A DNA stretch of 42,095 nt from Ignavibacteriales bacterium (GCA_003599395.1 QZJX01000027.1:1-42095); one strand, 5' to 3'; positions 1 to 9,880 are shown, numbered from the stretch's first letter. The notes: generated by a model not told the origin, from the sequence alone. Program-made: numbers and translations.

Positions 1-1586
1 CTAGTTAGATTAAAATCTTCAAATCTTTCTTCTACTGTACCGAAAATATTTATCTCAACTGAATTACCATACATATTTTGAATTCTTTTAAGAACACGCA
101 TTGTTCGTTCAGCTCCTCTTCTTGGAGTTGAGGGACGAACCATTGCAACAATTTTTGTTTTCTCTTGTTGATTATTTTTGCTGAAGTTTGGATAATAAAC
201 CGACGTGTCTAAACTTGGAACAACTTTTTCTACCTTTTTGTTATGAAAACTCTCTACGGTTTTACAAAGCCAATCGGTCTTTGCGAAAAGCATCATATCC
301 GGAATTAATGTGTATGAATCATTTGCAATTTTCCACTGTTCAGATCCCTGCTCGAAAAAGAAAGGCTCATAATCTTGCACATAATATGCAGGCAAAATAT
401 TAGGATATTTCTGATAGATCCTTTTCAAAAGAATAATAGAATTGTGAATTGTGGCAACAACCACATCAAATTTACCTGCATAATCTGTTACTTCATCAAA
501 ACCGTTAAAGAAATAAAACTGTTCGGATACTGAATCACCGACCGAATATGCTCTTTCATAATCGGGTTTGTTATAATGCCAGGTTGCAATCTTAGCATTC
601 ACACCAAGTTCTCGCATACCTGTCATTTCTTGGTAGATTGAATGAATTCCCCCTGCCACTCCGGAAATCGGCAGCAAGAAAAGCACATTTAAAGTTTCCG
701 TCTCTACTTTTTCATTTTTTTTCTTAATCTTTTTCAATTCGTTGCTTATTGCCGTGCGAGTTTCTTCTAATTGTCTGTTGTGCTTTAAGCTGAATACGGC
801 TTTATTAATTCTATCATTACCATGTTTTTCAGTAAGTGCTTCACTTCCTTTTTGAGCTAATTCATTTCTGGCCTTTTTACCAAAGCTTCTAGACTTTGCG
901 TGATACACATATGTGTCTGTTGCAATTACAATTTTAAATCCGGCATCATTAGCACGAAAACAAAGATCATTTTCTTCGCCATAACCTCGAGGGAAAGATT
1001 CTTCATCTAAGTAACCAATTTTATCAAACACTTCTTTTTTAAAGAGTGTACAAAATCCATTAAGTATTTTTACATGAGGGTTAGATTTTGTGGAGACATT
1101 TTCAACAAGCTTATCAAATTTGTTTACATCAAAACCATCCGGCAATTGATTGATTGCCCATCCTCCATCAGCGGAAAATCTATTAGGAACAGATTGCCAG
1201 CTAGCCGCATTTGAAAGTGGTCCAACTAATCCGGCTTCTTCAGTTACTGCGCATGCAATTAATTTTTTATCCCAATCCTGTGGAACAATTGTATCACTAT
1301 TCAATAGTACTTTATAGTCGGCATTACTGTGTTTTAAACCTTTGTTTGCTGCTTTCGTGTATCCTTGTGCTTCATTATTAACTAATAACTCAACCCTTTC
1401 ATCGCTTTCGGTTACGTTCCTAAGATACAAGCTGGTTTCATCGTCGGAACCATCATTAACTATAATTATTGAGAAGTTAGAGGAAGTATTTTGTAATACA
1501 GAGTTGATACAATTTTTTACATCTGCTAATGCATTGTGAACGGGAATGATAACATCCAGATTACTTGGATTCGCTTTATTCTTCAT
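1..1586 (-). CDS. Two-domain glycosyltransferase (GT2 plus WsaF-like GT4), 3' end cut by window edge
   Basis: Read on the minus strand from an ATG at 1586-1584, the frame stays open through 528 codons to the left edge, so the C-terminus is missing. The N-terminal third is a GT-A family 2 transferase: DVIIPVHNA near residue 11, the nucleotide-binding NDGS, a NSDT metal-site motif, and an END acceptor-side motif followed by HAKSRSFG, as in rhamnosyltransferase-like enzymes. After a lysine-rich linker a GT-B domain begins (LNVLFLLPISGVAGG) and contains MVRPSTPRRG, which resembles WsaF-type rhamnan transferases. It probably adds sugars to a surface glycan or S-layer glycoprotein in the cytoplasm. 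The start lies 7 bases after the stop of the upstream radical SAM fusion gene, so the two are probably cotranscribed. The sugar specificity is inferred. Confidence 0.85.
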   Translation of the reverse strand, partial: MKNKANPSNLDVIIPVHNALADVKNCINSVLQNTSSNFSIIIVNDGSDDETSLYLRNVTESDERVELLVNNEAQGYTKAANKGLKHSNADYKVLLNSDTIVPQDWDKKLIACAVTEEAGLVGPLSNAASWQSVPNRFSADGGWAINQLPDGFDVNKFDKLVENVSTKSNPHVKILNGFCTLFKKEVFDKIGYLDEESFPRGYGEENDLCFRANDAGFKIVIATDTYVYHAKSRSFGKKARNELAQKGSEALTEKHGNDRINKAVFSLKHNRQLEETRTAISNELKKIKKKNEKVETETLNVLFLLPISGVAGGIHSIYQEMTGMRELGVNAKIATWHYNKPDYERAYSVGDSVSEQFYFFNGFDEVTDYAGKFDVVVATIHNSIILLKRIYQKYPNILPAYYVQDYEPFFFEQGSEQWKIANDSYTLIPDMMLFAKTDWLCKTVESFHNKKVEKVVPSLDTSVYYPNFSKNNQQEKTKIVAMVRPSTPRRGAERTMRVLKRIQNMYGNSVEINIFGTVEERFEDFNLT

Positions 1587-1593
1587 AAAGTAT

Positions 1594-3231
1594 TCACTTT
1601 TCTAATACTTGATTCTTGGATTGTTTAATAAAATCTAAATTTTCTATTGCAATTGTATTTTTTGGATTAATCAGTAAGGCTTTCTCAAAGTATTCTGCAG
1701 ATTGGGTATAGTTGTTTTCTATTGCTTCCAATACCCCAAGGTCAATTAGAATATTTTCTGAGTCTGGTTCTTCAAGCAAAAGAATATTTAGAATTTCTCT
1801 GGCTTCACTAAATTCATCACGGTTAATTAAATCTTCTGCATATTCAATTGTTAGATTCTGTTTAACGTTAGTCGTACTGTTTGAATCTGAGTATCTTTCA
1901 CAACTATCACATAATTCGGGAATCGATTGTCCATTTCTCATACGGTCTCTAATATCCCCGAGTTTATTAAACCAAATGTCAATAAGTGATTCCTTTGTGG
2001 CATCAGCTAAAATAAAATCACCATTTAAATCCGCACAACAAATCGGGACTTTTCCATCAGCATAAATTGACAAGTTCTCGGATGGGAAACATACTTTTAC
2101 CTTACTGGTTTTTGTACTTTGACCTGTAATTCCATCGAGGGTATTCCAATTATGAGGATAACGTACATAATATTCATCGGCTCCCGGAAGTAAATTTCTC
2201 ATTCTATTTTCATATTCTGTTCTATCAACACCATAGTCGACTATTGTTTGAACTATTGTCTTTGTCTTATAATTCTCTGCTCTTTTTAAGAAATCCTGCA
2301 CTCTTTGCACAGTTGTTTCGAAATTTGAGTTGAGTCTTATCCCTTCATAAGTTTCTTTATCAGCACCATCAAATGAGATTGAAACAGTTCCAATCCCCGC
2401 TTCTAAAATTCCTTCACCATATTTATTTAATAACGTTCCATTTGTGTGAATTAATGTATTATGGAAACCATATCTTGTTGCATATTTAATCATCTTTACA
2501 AGCTGTTTACCTGCCACAAGTGGTTCCCCGGAAAGGAAATAGCGGATTTCAACATCGTGCAAACCTAAATTGAAAAGTTGGTAAATAATGCTTCTATAAA
2601 AATCAAAATCCATATTCGCGTTTGGTCGCTTGTCTTCATCACGAGTACAAATTGTACATTCTAAATTGCATGCTGATGTTGGTTCTATATTAATTCTTTT
2701 CAAGCCAATTTTTGTAGCTTCAATTCTTAAGCTCGGTTCATCCAAAGTATGATAATCCGTACCATCACTAATCTTGATATCGGCAAAACCATGTTTTTTT
2801 AGTAGTTCCTTTAGCGCTTTCTTTGTATAGCCCCATTGATGTGTATCTCCCGGATATCGATCTAATCCATACAGATGATTTATCATATCCCAGTTAGAAT
2901 TCTTGGCTATATCATGAATAATTGCTTCAACATCCGGACATTCAGCAATAAACTTCCCACCATATTTTAATGTCCTATAACTCTCGGTAAGAAAATCATC
3001 AACATTAAGTCTCCATTTCTCTGATTTAGTTTTACCATCTTGCGGTCTGGGCATATGTTCTATAACATGGAAACTGATTATCTCTTCAAGCGTATTCTCC
3101 TCGAAGGGTAAATCCATTCCAGTACCCAGCATATCATATTTAAATGGAATTTTTCCATTTCCTTCCGCAAACTCAAGATTTATATAACCAGGTAAATAAT
3201 TTTGTCCGCAGCCTACATGAAGTTTTTGCAT
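1594..3231 (-). CDS. Methyltransferase / radical SAM-SPASM / TPR fusion protein
   Basis: 545 residues holding three domains. Residues 1-165 look like a class I SAM methyltransferase of the type found in glycan loci (LHVGCGQ at 4-10, FHVIEHM at 54-60). Residues 178-450 form a radical SAM domain with a C-x3-C-x2-C cluster motif (C188, C192, C195) and a SPASM-type auxiliary cysteine set (C381, C398, C399, C441, C444). Residues 460-540 are two or three TPR-like helix pairs. SPASM enzymes modify peptides, proteins or sugars with an auxiliary Fe-S cluster; the substrate here is unknown. The neighbouring glycosyltransferase suggests glycan or glycoprotein modification. The gene runs into the downstream glycosyltransferase with a 7-base gap. 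Domain calls are firm; function is inferred. Confidence 0.85.
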   Translation of the reverse strand: MQKLHVGCGQNYLPGYINLEFAEGNGKIPFKYDMLGTGMDLPFEENTLEEIISFHVIEHMPRPQDGKTKSEKWRLNVDDFLTESYRTLKYGGKFIAECPDVEAIIHDIAKNSNWDMINHLYGLDRYPGDTHQWGYTKKALKELLKKHGFADIKISDGTDYHTLDEPSLRIEATKIGLKRINIEPTSACNLECTICTRDEDKRPNANMDFDFYRSIIYQLFNLGLHDVEIRYFLSGEPLVAGKQLVKMIKYATRYGFHNTLIHTNGTLLNKYGEGILEAGIGTVSISFDGADKETYEGIRLNSNFETTVQRVQDFLKRAENYKTKTIVQTIVDYGVDRTEYENRMRNLLPGADEYYVRYPHNWNTLDGITGQSTKTSKVKVCFPSENLSIYADGKVPICCADLNGDFILADATKESLIDIWFNKLGDIRDRMRNGQSIPELCDSCERYSDSNSTTNVKQNLTIEYAEDLINRDEFSEAREILNILLLEEPDSENILIDLGVLEAIENNYTQSAEYFEKALLINPKNTIAIENLDFIKQSKNQVLEK

Positions 3232-3249
3232 TTTTTCAATATTCCATAA

Positions 3250-3381
3250 CTAATCATAGTTTTTAATTTTATTTATTCCATTTTCATACCAATCAATAGC
3301 ATCTTATAATGCAAGAATTTTGCTAAAATAGTGAGGATATATGTCTTCTTGGCTATTATTAGCCAAACGCCTTCTCAATTT
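3250..3381 (-). pseudogene. Possible remnant of a coding sequence upstream of the radical SAM gene
   Basis: The 396-base gap between 3232 and 3627 has no intact gene. On the minus strand one frame from 3381 to 3250 reads like the C-terminal end of a protein (it includes EDIYPHYFSKILAL and, after one internal TAA, DAIDWYENGINKIKNYD, then TAG). Composition and helix-like pattern resemble the tails of genes in glycan loci, but I cannot name a family. The TGA before it and the internal TAA make it non-functional if it was once a gene. It may be chance. Confidence 0.22.
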
Positions 3382-3627
3382 TCACTCCTCCAGGAAGGTG
3401 AAATTACAAAGACAGCTGCATGATTATTAAGCTGAAATTTAATGATGAGAGCAGATCAGAGAAAAACATACTTAATTGACCATTTTTGAAATCGATAGAT
3501 AGACATTCTACTTTTCGGAAGTTAAATATCAGTTTTTCTTTTCCACTTGGCATCAATATTGGTTTAATCCTTCTTAAGAATAAATGAATGATTGCTGAGG
3601 ATGAGCATGTAAAAAATTTTAAATAGT

Positions 3628-4305
3628 GTGGAGATGAAATATGCTGTTTATAACAATCTTTTTAATTTTTTAAAAAGTAAGACTACGATAGAAAACAGTT
3701 GGACACTTCTGGAATTCGGGACAGGTAAATATGGTTTTGCGAAATTTTACAAGGAATTTTTCTCAGAAGTAATTGCCTTAGATATTGAATATTATTCAGA
3801 ATTTCATCCCGGAATAGATTTCTTAGTATACGACTGCAACAGTCCAATCCCAATGAATGATAAAAGCGTTGATATAGTTGTTTCCCACTCAGTCTTAGAA
3901 AATGTATCACATCTTGATTTTTGCTTATCCGAAATCAACCGCATATTAAGAATGAACGGTACGAATTATTTAACAGTTGATCCACTTTATAACTCGGGAT
4001 TTGGAAGTCATCTTTATGTAGATGGGGAAAGATTAAATAACTGGGAACACCTTGTTGAAAGATCCGAATATTTTCTAATAGACTATCCAAACATAGAGTT
4101 AAGAAAGAATGGCGACTTTCTAAATATGCTAACATCACAAAAATTTCTTAGCGCAGTATCAAAACAGCCGTGGACAATTGAAAGCTATTGGCTTGATTTC
4201 GAAAGGAAGCCGATTAATCCCGAAGTGGATCAGAGTAAGTTTTTAAAATTGGAGCTGCTTACAAAAGGATTTCGCTTTGTTGGCAAAAAAGTAAAAGAAT
4301 TATAG
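3628..4305 (+). CDS. Class I SAM-dependent methyltransferase
   Basis: 225 residues from a GTG at 3628, or 223 from the ATG at 3634; neither has a well-spaced ribosome site, so the start is unsettled. Motif I is LLEFGTGKYG (near residue 28), the SAM-ribose acidic strand is ALDIEYY, and the post-strand SVDIVVSHSVLENVSH matches the type 11 methyltransferase fold. The later half is not recognisable and should set acceptor specificity. It stands alone on the plus strand among minus-strand genes, and its last 6 bases overlap the end of the converging methyltransferase gene. A role in glycan or small-molecule methylation is suggested only by the neighbours. Confidence 0.75.
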   Translation: MEMKYAVYNNLFNFLKSKTTIENSWTLLEFGTGKYGFAKFYKEFFSEVIALDIEYYSEFHPGIDFLVYDCNSPIPMNDKSVDIVVSHSVLENVSHLDFCLSEINRILRMNGTNYLTVDPLYNSGFGSHLYVDGERLNNWEHLVERSEYFLIDYPNIELRKNGDFLNMLTSQKFLSAVSKQPWTIESYWLDFERKPINPEVDQSKFLKLELLTKGFRFVGKKVKEL

Positions 4306-5016
4306 CTTACTTATTACTTTGTTTGTAATACGGTTCCACTCATCTTCAGGCATTTTATCATTCAACTTGATCAAAATATCATATTGGGTATATAATGGCT
4401 TATCAAATTCAATAAAATCCTTTTGGCCATTTTCTATTTGATCAAATGAGTTTAGATTTCTGGGTGCATCAAGAGGAATAATTGCCGTATGATTGGAATC
4501 TGTAATTAATGTTCTTGGAAAAATACGATAGTTTAACCATCCGAATTTATTAAAGAGAATAATGAAATCACTAATTTTCATCATATTAGTATGTCCTGAC
4601 CAATCAGTCCATGTTAATTTCAATCCAAAATTTCTAAGGTAGTCCATATCATCAAAATTTGGATGACGAATAAATAGAAAGTCTTTCGATGCAAAACCAA
4701 GCATGAATAATATTTGCTCTGCGTATTGCATGTTGGGCAGGTGTTCCAAAAAATCCATCATCGATGCATAAGACACACAATTTGGTGGGAAGTTAATCTC
4801 AAGAATATTAGCATAGTAAGTACTATAACCAGCAGATTTCGCCTTATTAATTTTTTCCTCATTCAAATCAAATCCAATCCCATACTTAAGCCCAAAGAGA
4901 TTTTTGCAATAACTAATTGACCCACCTGTTCCGCAACCCGCATCTATAAAATCAAATTTTTCAGTGGATAACAGTTCGGAAATTTCTATATACTCAGGTT
5001 TTACAGATTTATTCAT
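4300..5016 (-). CDS. Class I SAM-dependent methyltransferase
   Basis: 238 residues. Residues 22-32 (DFIDAGCGTGG) are the glycine-rich SAM-binding loop, followed by GIGFDLNEEK for ribose recognition and a SMMDFLEHLP segment typical of type 11 and 12 methyltransferases. The C-terminal part is rich in aromatic residues and not assignable. Its 3' end overlaps by 6 bases that of the plus-strand methyltransferase, in a tail-to-tail arrangement with no room for a separate terminator. The two proteins are different in sequence and do not look like a recent duplication. The acceptor is unknown. Confidence 0.75.
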   Translation of the reverse strand: MNKSVKPEYIEISELLSTEKFDFIDAGCGTGGSISYCKNLFGLKYGIGFDLNEEKINKAKSAGYSTYYANILEINFPPNCVSYASMMDFLEHLPNMQYAEQILFMLGFASKDFLFIRHPNFDDMDYLRNFGLKLTWTDWSGHTNMMKISDFIILFNKFGWLNYRIFPRTLITDSNHTAIIPLDAPRNLNSFDQIENGQKDFIEFDKPLYTQYDILIKLNDKMPEDEWNRITNKVISKL

Positions 5017-5160
5017 TATCCAATTATCTTTTTAAATTTTAGAGTTTGTGAGGTCTCTCTAATATACAGATCATATTTTATACCATAAAATGAACGAAAA
5101 AATGACAATTTGTTTCAATTGATGGGGTAGTTATTTACAATTATGGCCAATATTAACCAC

Positions 5161-6933
5161 TTACATCTGCAGTAATTGTTCCAGCGGTTGGTGGAGGGTT
5201 GTTCGTTCTTCGCGGAATTTTTCTTCTAATAATTTTCGTTCTTCAAGCTTGTTGTTCTTGTAGTTCTCTATTTCTTCGTTTAATCTTATTTTGGATTTCT
5301 CGTATTTCTCTTCGTGATGTTTTTTCTTTTGTTCGTGTTTTGAGCGAATAGCGTTTTTACCTTGTTCTTTCTCGGTGTTTAAATTGCTTATTCTTTGTAC
5401 CAAATTATTTTTTGCTGAATAGCGCTGATGTAAAGTGCTAAGTAGCATGAATATTGAGATGAAAATGCCGATTATGAAACTAATCGTTCCCCATTTTAAT
5501 CCGCCCATAATTACTATTGAAATTACGCTTCCAATATTTGCGATATCGGCGACATAGCTATTTGAATATTCTGCAAATCCACCGGATAGCAACACAAACA
5601 AGGAAAACAATCCATTGTAAAGCATGGAATTTTTGATTGAAGAAAATGATGAATTGTTTGAATCATTATCAAAACGTGAAAGTAGGTCTTCAAAATATTT
5701 TAATTCATGATTAATTTTATTTTCGTATTCGGTCAATACTTTCTGAAACTTTGCATCTTCTTTCTGAATTATATCTCTATTGTTTTCTTCTAGTGTTCTT
5801 AATAAATCTCGGTTGGTATTAATTTTCTCGTCATATCGCACCAATAAGTCATTGATCATTTTTTCAAATTTTTGATCGATATTGCTTGAGATTTCATTAA
5901 GGATGGAACGGCACTTAGTATTAAGAAAATCCAGACTTGTGGTAAAGTAAAAACTTTTTGAGTTTCCGTATTTAGCAATTATAAATTCTATAAATGATAT
6001 TTTGCTTTTAATTTCATCACTCTTGTACTCCGAGAACATCTCTTGCGAAAGACCTTTCATTGCAGCATTTATCTTTGCAATTAATTCGGATTTTTTCTGA
6101 ACAATTAGATTTAGTGTTGTGATTTTTTCTGTAAGCAACGGTCCTTCATTGAGCAAGAAGAATTTTTGTAGAAATGAATTCCGAATAAGCATTTCGAAGA
6201 ACTTAAGATTATTGTTTTCAACCGCGTAGGAAATTCTGCTTAAGTCATATTCAACTAATTTATCGACTAGTATTTCTGCTTGTTCAAACTGCTCGGTTTT
6301 CAACATTATTACTGATTTATAAAATGCCGCATTCGGTGAAAATCCACCGGAAGTTTCGATTTCATTGATAGCATATAACGCTGTTTCAATTTCTTCTATA
6401 TCTATATAATACAAGCTTTTTATGAGATTCATCATCAGTTTAAGATGAACGTCATTTTCAGTCGCTTCCATTGCAGTAAGGTATTCTAATTTTCGGTCGA
6501 TTAAAGAAAAATCTTTAATGAGATTTTTATCACGTATAATGAATGAACTTAATAGCAGTTCATCATAAAAAGGCAGATTGTTCGCTTTACTTAATTTAAA
6601 GATTGTGTGTAAGTTTGATTCTTTCTCCAAAGTCGATTTTGTAAAAAACCACTTCAATAACGAATCTCTTACTGTATCTTTTGATAAGATTCCATTTGTT
6701 TTTTTTGTGAGAGCAAATTTGTAGTAATCAAGCAAATAGAGAGTAATATTCTCTTTTGAAAGAAAATTTTCGGAAATGTTTTCAGGTAAGTTTAGACTAA
6801 AAAATTTGTGAAATTTCTGTGATTCTTTTAACGGATCGAATTCTTCCTTGTCATCAAAAAAGAAAAATTCTTTTCCAAGTCTGCTAAACTTTCGTCTATC
6901 TTCTAGTTGTATGTCATCTAAAGTTAGAATCAT
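5161..6933 (-). CDS. Uncharacterised helical, coiled-coil membrane protein
   Basis: I do not recognise a family. The frame is open from 7008 (615 residues), but the first 25 residues read poorly; the ATG at 6933 (MILTLDDIQLEDRRKF) looks a more natural start, though neither has a clear ribosome site. Roughly 330 N-terminal residues are helical with TPR-like spacing. Then comes a coiled-coil rich in Glu, Lys and Asn, a hydrophobic block of two or three membrane segments (about residues 460-527 from the longer start), and a highly charged C-terminal coiled coil rich in Lys and Glu (about 528-605). No signal peptide or enzymatic motif is visible. It could be a scaffold or stress-related membrane protein. 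It is monocistronic as far as can be seen. Confidence 0.6.
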   Translation of the reverse strand: MILTLDDIQLEDRRKFSRLGKEFFFFDDKEEFDPLKESQKFHKFFSLNLPENISENFLSKENITLYLLDYYKFALTKKTNGILSKDTVRDSLLKWFFTKSTLEKESNLHTIFKLSKANNLPFYDELLLSSFIIRDKNLIKDFSLIDRKLEYLTAMEATENDVHLKLMMNLIKSLYYIDIEEIETALYAINEIETSGGFSPNAAFYKSVIMLKTEQFEQAEILVDKLVEYDLSRISYAVENNNLKFFEMLIRNSFLQKFFLLNEGPLLTEKITTLNLIVQKKSELIAKINAAMKGLSQEMFSEYKSDEIKSKISFIEFIIAKYGNSKSFYFTTSLDFLNTKCRSILNEISSNIDQKFEKMINDLLVRYDEKINTNRDLLRTLEENNRDIIQKEDAKFQKVLTEYENKINHELKYFEDLLSRFDNDSNNSSFSSIKNSMLYNGLFSLFVLLSGGFAEYSNSYVADIANIGSVISIVIMGGLKWGTISFIIGIFISIFMLLSTLHQRYSAKNNLVQRISNLNTEKEQGKNAIRSKHEQKKKHHEEKYEKSKIRLNEEIENYKNNKLEERKLLEEKFREERTTLHQPLEQLLQM

Positions 6934-7221
6934 TTGAATCTTGCACATTAATTTGGCGAACGTATTTCTATAGATGATAATCGAAAAATTATTCCAATTA
7001 TTTAGCAATTCATTAAAGATTGTTTTGGATAATTGAGGATAATAAATGCGATATTAGATACAGTTTGAGGAAATAATTTTGAGGTAGCTAAAACCTCTAA
7101 AATAAGTGAGGATAAAGAAAAAAAAAGTTAAAAAAATCTCTCCAAAGCATAAAATCTCGCCAAAAATTTTCGATGATATAGCAAGTTATCTTAAAACTTT
7201 TCACAAAAGGAGAAATGAGTC

Positions 7222-7635
7222 ATGCTCTCTAAATTAAAAAACAATTCATTTTTGATCGTTTTTATTGTTTTTGTATTTACAGGAATCATAAATCAAAATG
7301 TATTAGTCGCTGATTCAGGAGTGAATCAAGCAGATCCATATTTAGCATTTGCAGAACAAATGCCGGAAGTCGAAGGTGGATTACCAAATCTGTATAAAAC
7401 TATTAAATACCCGGAGATTGCAAGAAAAGCCGGTATTACGGGAAAAGTATTTGTTATGGCTTTTATAAATGAAAGCGGTGATGTAGAAGATGTTCAAGTA
7501 ATAAAAGGTATTGGCGGTGGTTGTGATGAAGCAGCTGTTGAAGCAATTAAAAAAGCAAAGTTTGTACCCGGTAAAAATAATGGACAAGCAGTAAAAGTTA
7601 AATTGTCCCTTCCAATAAGTTTTCAATTACAATGA
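7222..7635 (+). CDS. Exported TonB C-terminal domain protein
   Basis: 137 residues. The N-terminus is a signal peptide or membrane anchor (hydrophobic run at residues 10-25). Residues 45-137 are a TonB C-terminal domain: [14 protein letters not shown], then the [27 protein letters not shown] segment, ending in the LSLPISFQL strand. It lacks the long Pro/Lys linker that lets classical TonB span the periplasm, so it is not a normal energy transducer. Small TonB-C proteins like this are common in Bacteroidota. A clear AAAGGAG ribosome site precedes the ATG. The stop is 7 bases before the chemoreceptor gene, so the two are probably one transcript, which is an unusual pairing. Confidence 0.85.
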   Translation: MLSKLKNNSFLIVFIVFVFTGIINQNVLVADSGVNQADPYLAFAEQMPEVEGGLPNLYKTIKYPEIARKAGITGKVFVMAFINESGDVEDVQVIKGIGGGCDEAAVEAIKKAKFVPGKNNGQAVKVKLSLPISFQLQ

Positions 7636-7642
7636 GAAAAAA

Positions 7643-9709
7643 ATGCAAAACAAATTAAACAATCTGAAATTTGTTAGAAAAATTCAAATTGGATTTTTGA
7701 TTATCGCGGTTATATCAACATTTATTGCATTGAATGATTATGTGCGTATATCAGCTTTTGAAACAACCAAAGAAAATATTTTCTCGGATTATATGGAGCC
7801 GATGGTTGAACTAAAAGAGATGTACACCGAATTTCAGCAAATGCAATTTGTACTTCTTCAATTATCAATTCCCGAATTTGCCGATGAGTTTAGTAAGAAT
7901 GTACAAACCTACAGAGGTTTTAGTGCAGAATTTGATTCGTCGTTAGTTAGTCTCGGTGAAACTCAGTTCAATAATGAAGTGATTGAAACCGCTTTAACCG
8001 ATATTCAATCTATCTGGCAAAATTATAAAGGATTAGTTGCCGACGGTATTATAAGTGCCAGCGCATCTCAAATGTTTGATATGGCAGCTATTATTGCTGC
8101 AACTTCAGGCAAAGAAGTTGGTGATCAATTAGTTAAAAAGTTTGAAATGATTGTCAAAGAACTCGATGCAACTGCAGTCGCATTAGATAATGATATGGCA
8201 GGCCAAATATCCTATTCTAAAACGTCAATAGTAATTGGTATGATTGTAGGAGCTTTATTTTTCTTTTTTGCCGCTTTTTATTTAGCGCCGACAATCAGCA
8301 AACCGATTAATGAACTTAAGAACTCTGTATTGCAATTCGCAAATGGAAATTATAATGTAAATCTGAATTTAGATAGAAAAGATGAATTTGGTGAACTTGC
8401 TGATCTGATGAACCATATGAAAGAAAAGCAGCTTGAAAAAATTCAAGCAGTTAAAAATGTTGCGGAAGGAAAACTTAATAAAGTTACTCCCGCTTCGGAA
8501 CAAGATGAATTAGCATACTCAATTAATAAGCAAGTCGATATTCTTCAAAATTTATTATTAGAAGCAGATATGCTTGTTGAAGCTAATAAAATTGGCGACC
8601 TTTCGCTTCAAGGTGATGTTTCGAAGTTCAACGGTGATTGGCAGAAATTTATTATAGGTATAAACTCCATTCTTGATTCGATGATCGAACCGATTAGAGA
8701 AGCTACGGTTGTATTAAACGAGATTGCTCGCGGTAATCTTACCGTAAAAATGGAGAACAATTACAAAGGTGATTATAAGTTAATCAAAGATAACATCAAT
8801 GCAGTTGTTGATGCACTTAATGATATTCTATTAAAAGTAATCAGCAATTCGCACGAACTAGAAATGATGACAGGTTCTATATATAACGGAACAGAAGAAT
8901 TAGTTCATGGATCAGAAAGACAAAAGAGCCAAACTTATGAAGTAGCCTCAGCTATTGAAGAGATGACCACTACAATTCAAGATAATAGTAAGAGTGCGTT
9001 AACAACTTCACAACTTGCTGATAAAGCCGGTGAAAAGGCTAAAGAAGGTGGTAATGTTGTCACCGAAACAATTAAAGGTATTCAAAGAATTGCTGATGTT
9101 GTTTCTAAATCCGAAAAAACAATTCATGAACTTGCGAACAACACAAATAAAATCGGTGAGATTATAAAAGTAATTAATGAAATTGCAGATCAGACAAACT
9201 TGCTTGCATTGAATGCGGCAATTGAAGCTGCCAGAGCAGGGGAACAAGGTCGTGGATTTGCAGTAGTTGCTGATGAAGTAAGAAAGCTTGCCGAAAGAAC
9301 AACTAATGCAACCGAAGAAATCGAAGATATGTTAAATAGAATTCAGAAAGATACTTCTGACGCGGTTCTTGTCATTAACGAAGGAACTAAAGAAGTTGAA
9401 ACCGGGAAAAAATTAGCATATCAAGCAAATACTGCACTGGAAGAAATTATTAAAGGTGCCGATGAAGTTTCAATAACAATAAAGCATCTTGCTGCGGCAA
9501 ATGAAGAACAAAGTACAACCAGCGCTGTCATTTCTCAAAATGTTGAAAGCATAAGATTAGTAACCGAAGATTATAGTTTGCACATTAGTCAGATTAAAGA
9601 TTCAGTTCGTAAACTTTCTGAATCATCAAGTGAATTAAAAGGATCCTTGAGTAAATTTAATTTATCTGAATTACGTGCCGTTGAAGAGGAAGAACTGCGT
9701 TACAATTAA
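7643..9709 (+). CDS. Methyl-accepting chemotaxis protein with HAMP domains
   Basis: 688 residues. Membrane segment 1 lies at about 15-30 and segment 2 at about 193-215, enclosing a 160-residue four-helix-bundle type sensor. A HAMP domain follows (about 215-270), then a longer stretch with HAMP-like repeats ([24 protein letters not shown]) to about residue 395. The signalling hairpin centres on residues 511-552 with the near-invariant [41 protein letters not shown] pattern (only the tip is quoted as family evidence). No C-terminal CheR-binding pentapeptide is present. It acts in the inner membrane and signals through CheW/CheA. Its ligand is unknown; proximity to the purine island is suggestive only, because a terminator separates them. 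Confidence 0.93.
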   Translation: MQNKLNNLKFVRKIQIGFLIIAVISTFIALNDYVRISAFETTKENIFSDYMEPMVELKEMYTEFQQMQFVLLQLSIPEFADEFSKNVQTYRGFSAEFDSSLVSLGETQFNNEVIETALTDIQSIWQNYKGLVADGIISASASQMFDMAAIIAATSGKEVGDQLVKKFEMIVKELDATAVALDNDMAGQISYSKTSIVIGMIVGALFFFFAAFYLAPTISKPINELKNSVLQFANGNYNVNLNLDRKDEFGELADLMNHMKEKQLEKIQAVKNVAEGKLNKVTPASEQDELAYSINKQVDILQNLLLEADMLVEANKIGDLSLQGDVSKFNGDWQKFIIGINSILDSMIEPIREATVVLNEIARGNLTVKMENNYKGDYKLIKDNINAVVDALNDILLKVISNSHELEMMTGSIYNGTEELVHGSERQKSQTYEVASAIEEMTTTIQDNSKSALTTSQLADKAGEKAKEGGNVVTETIKGIQRIADVVSKSEKTIHELANNTNKIGEIIKVINEIADQTNLLALNAAIEAARAGEQGRGFAVVADEVRKLAERTTNATEEIEDMLNRIQKDTSDAVLVINEGTKEVETGKKLAYQANTALEEIIKGADEVSITIKHLAAANEEQSTTSAVISQNVESIRLVTEDYSLHISQIKDSVRKLSESSSELKGSLSKFNLSELRAVEEEELRYN

Positions 9710-9722
9710 TTTTCCTTTACTC

Positions 9723-9766
9723 AAACCCGGACAAATATTCTTTTTCTCTATTGTCCGGGTTTTTCC
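9723..9766 (+). terminator. Rho-independent terminator after the chemoreceptor gene
   Basis: AAACCCGGACAA (9723-9734) pairs perfectly with TTGTCCGGGTTT (9751-9762) over 12 bases, followed by a T-rich tract. It separates the TonB-C/chemoreceptor pair from the xanthine dehydrogenase operon. Confidence 0.9.
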
Positions 9767-9880
9767 TTTTTTGTTGATCAACTAAGCGATACCGATACTT
9801 ACTATCAGATCAATATATTCTGATTTAGTTTATTTTGTCTCAATTATTGGGTAATTTTTAGGAAATTGTTTGAGACATAC
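9767..9880 (+). promoter_or_regulatory. Leader of the xdh operon with two small palindromes
   Basis: Between the terminator and the first xdh gene lie a perfect 10-base palindrome GTTGATCAAC (9773-9782) and a 6-base inverted repeat ATCAGA-N9-TCTGAT (9804-9824). Either could be an operator for a purine-responsive regulator, but no regulator gene is in the island and short palindromes also arise by chance. No convincing -35/-10 pair was found. Confidence 0.3.

Noticed and set aside
1342-1539. Small plus-strand frame inside the glycosyltransferase gene, and similar antisense frames elsewhere
   Set aside because: They are opposite-strand shadows of strong coding sequences, with no ribosome sites or recognisable domains.
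4300-4305. Overlap of the two methyltransferase genes as a sign of fusion or regulation
   Set aside because: A 6-base tail-to-tail overlap of stop regions is common and does not by itself indicate function.
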